From Alphaproteobacteria bacterium (GTDB taxonomy: Bacteria > Pseudomonadota > Alphaproteobacteria > UBA8366): 5,705 nt of DNA. The notes under the pieces were generated by a model. The model had not been told where the DNA came from and made no database searches. It worked only from the letters and a program-made list of their open reading frames with translations. The position numbers and the translations under genes were made by a program. The stretch covers positions 1 to 5,705 of the forward strand of contig JABJCS010000043.1 in NCBI GenBank assembly GCA_018665505.1. Direction: 5' to 3'. Shown here in pieces: positions 5,072 through 5,705 of the stretch. The first letter of the stretch is position 1, and each line of letters starts with the position of its first letter.

Positions 5072-5705
5072 ATGCGTATCATGCCGAACGATTTAGAAGC
5101 CCATTGGATGCCGTTCACGTCGAACAAGCATTTCAAGAACACCCATACGCGCATGATGACCGAGGGCAAGGGCATCACTTACAAGACCTATCAGGGGCAC
5201 GAGTTGATTGATGCGGTCTCAGGGTTGTTCTGTTCGCCGCTCGGCCACGCTCGGCCGGAAATCGCTGAGGCGGTATACACTCAGCTGAAAGAAATGTCCT
5301 ATTGTCCACCGTTTCAGCACGGCCATCCCGCTGCTTTCGAGTTGGCGCGCCGGATCTCCCAATTGCTGCCGGGCAATCTCGACTACATCTTCTACGGAAG
5401 TTCCGGCTCGGAAGCGGTTGAGACGACCTTAAAGATCGCGCTGCTCTATCACCGAGTGAAGGGGGAGGGACAGCGTCTTCGCCTCGTCGGCCGAGAGAAG
5501 GGTTATCATGGCGTCAATTTCGGTGGCTTCTCCGTCGGTGGTATGGTCAAGAACCGTGAGATGTACGGCCTCGGCATTCCGGGTGTCGTGCATATGCGCC
5601 ATACCAATCTTCCTGAAAACAAATTCGCGCGCGACGAAGGCGAGCACGGTGTCGAATTGGCGGAAGACCTACAGCGTCTCTGCGATACTTATGGCGGTGA
5701 CACGA
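5072..5705 (+). CDS. Class III omega-amino acid:pyruvate aminotransferase, N-terminal part (cut by window end)
   Basis: The frame from ATG 5072 stays open to the right edge and gives the first 211 residues of a protein that would be about 440-450 in full. It is a PLP-dependent class III transaminase, most like beta-alanine (omega-amino acid):pyruvate aminotransferase. Visible signatures are LEAHWMPFTSNKHFK (8-22), the LFCSPLGHARPEIAEAV segment (52-68), PPFQHGHPAAFELA (79-92), the PLP-phosphate loop GSSGSEAVETTLKIAL (109-124), then RLVGREKGYHGVNFGGFSVGG (starting at 137), where Tyr145 should stack on the cofactor ring. The catalytic lysine lies beyond the window. Such enzymes move the amino group of beta-alanine, taurine-like, putrescine-like or other omega-amines to pyruvate, giving alanine and an aldehyde or semialdehyde. 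Taurine:pyruvate aminotransferase belongs to the same class and cannot be fully excluded, but the motifs fit the beta-alanine branch better. Confidence 0.92.
   Translation, partial: MRIMPNDLEAHWMPFTSNKHFKNTHTRMMTEGKGITYKTYQGHELIDAVSGLFCSPLGHARPEIAEAVYTQLKEMSYCPPFQHGHPAAFELARRISQLLPGNLDYIFYGSSGSEAVETTLKIALLYHRVKGEGQRLRLVGREKGYHGVNFGGFSVGGMVKNREMYGLGIPGVVHMRHTNLPENKFARDEGEHGVELAEDLQRLCDTYGGDT

Noticed and set aside
4927..5178. Minus-strand open frame of 83 codons over the divergent intergenic region
   Set aside because: It overlaps the aminotransferase start and the promoter patch, shows no domain, and has no clear ribosome site.
5429..5647. Minus-strand open frame of 72 codons inside the aminotransferase
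   Set aside because: The opposite strand encodes a continuous class III aminotransferase with conserved PLP motifs, so this is a shadow.

Overview
The window looks like a piece of an alphaproteobacterial chromosome. The evidence is moderately GC-rich coding sequence, very tight gene spacing, and protein families (Ldh_2 oxidoreductase, GFA, DAO-type flavoenzyme, DUF1445, TauE/SafE, class III aminotransferase) that commonly cluster in catabolic regions of free-living, often marine, Alphaproteobacteria. The taxon is an inference from style and family content; no rRNA or marker gene is present.

Layout: (1) positions 1-3234 hold a plus-strand operon of five genes separated by only 2, 4, 6 and 10 bp. 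They are the 3' end of an unidentified gene (possibly creatininase family), an Ldh_2-family NAD(P)-dependent oxidoreductase, a small GFA-family zinc protein, a FAD-dependent DAO-family oxidoreductase, and a PaaI-type hotdog thioesterase. (2) A 52-bp convergent gap follows, with no recognisable terminator. (3) Positions 3287-4888 hold a two-gene minus-strand operon. The TauE/SafE-family permease is transcribed first, then a DUF1445 putative hydro-lyase, 24 bp apart. (4) A 183-bp divergent intergenic region (4889-5071) carries an AT-rich patch centred on an imperfect 12-bp inverted repeat, the best regulatory candidate in the window. (5) From 5072 to the right edge runs the first 211 residues of a class III omega-amino acid:pyruvate aminotransferase, cut off by the window.

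Together the genes read as catabolism of small amino or imino acids or N-substituted compounds. A transaminase and a flavin amine oxidase would remove nitrogen, an Ldh_2 enzyme would reduce or oxidise a keto/imino/hydroxy acid, a putative hydro-lyase would act on an acid intermediate, and a permease would move an organic or sulfur-containing anion. The actual substrate cannot be read from the sequence. I saw no tRNA, rRNA, CRISPR array, insertion sequence, phage gene or defence gene. I do not see a new biological system here; the findings are modest leads.
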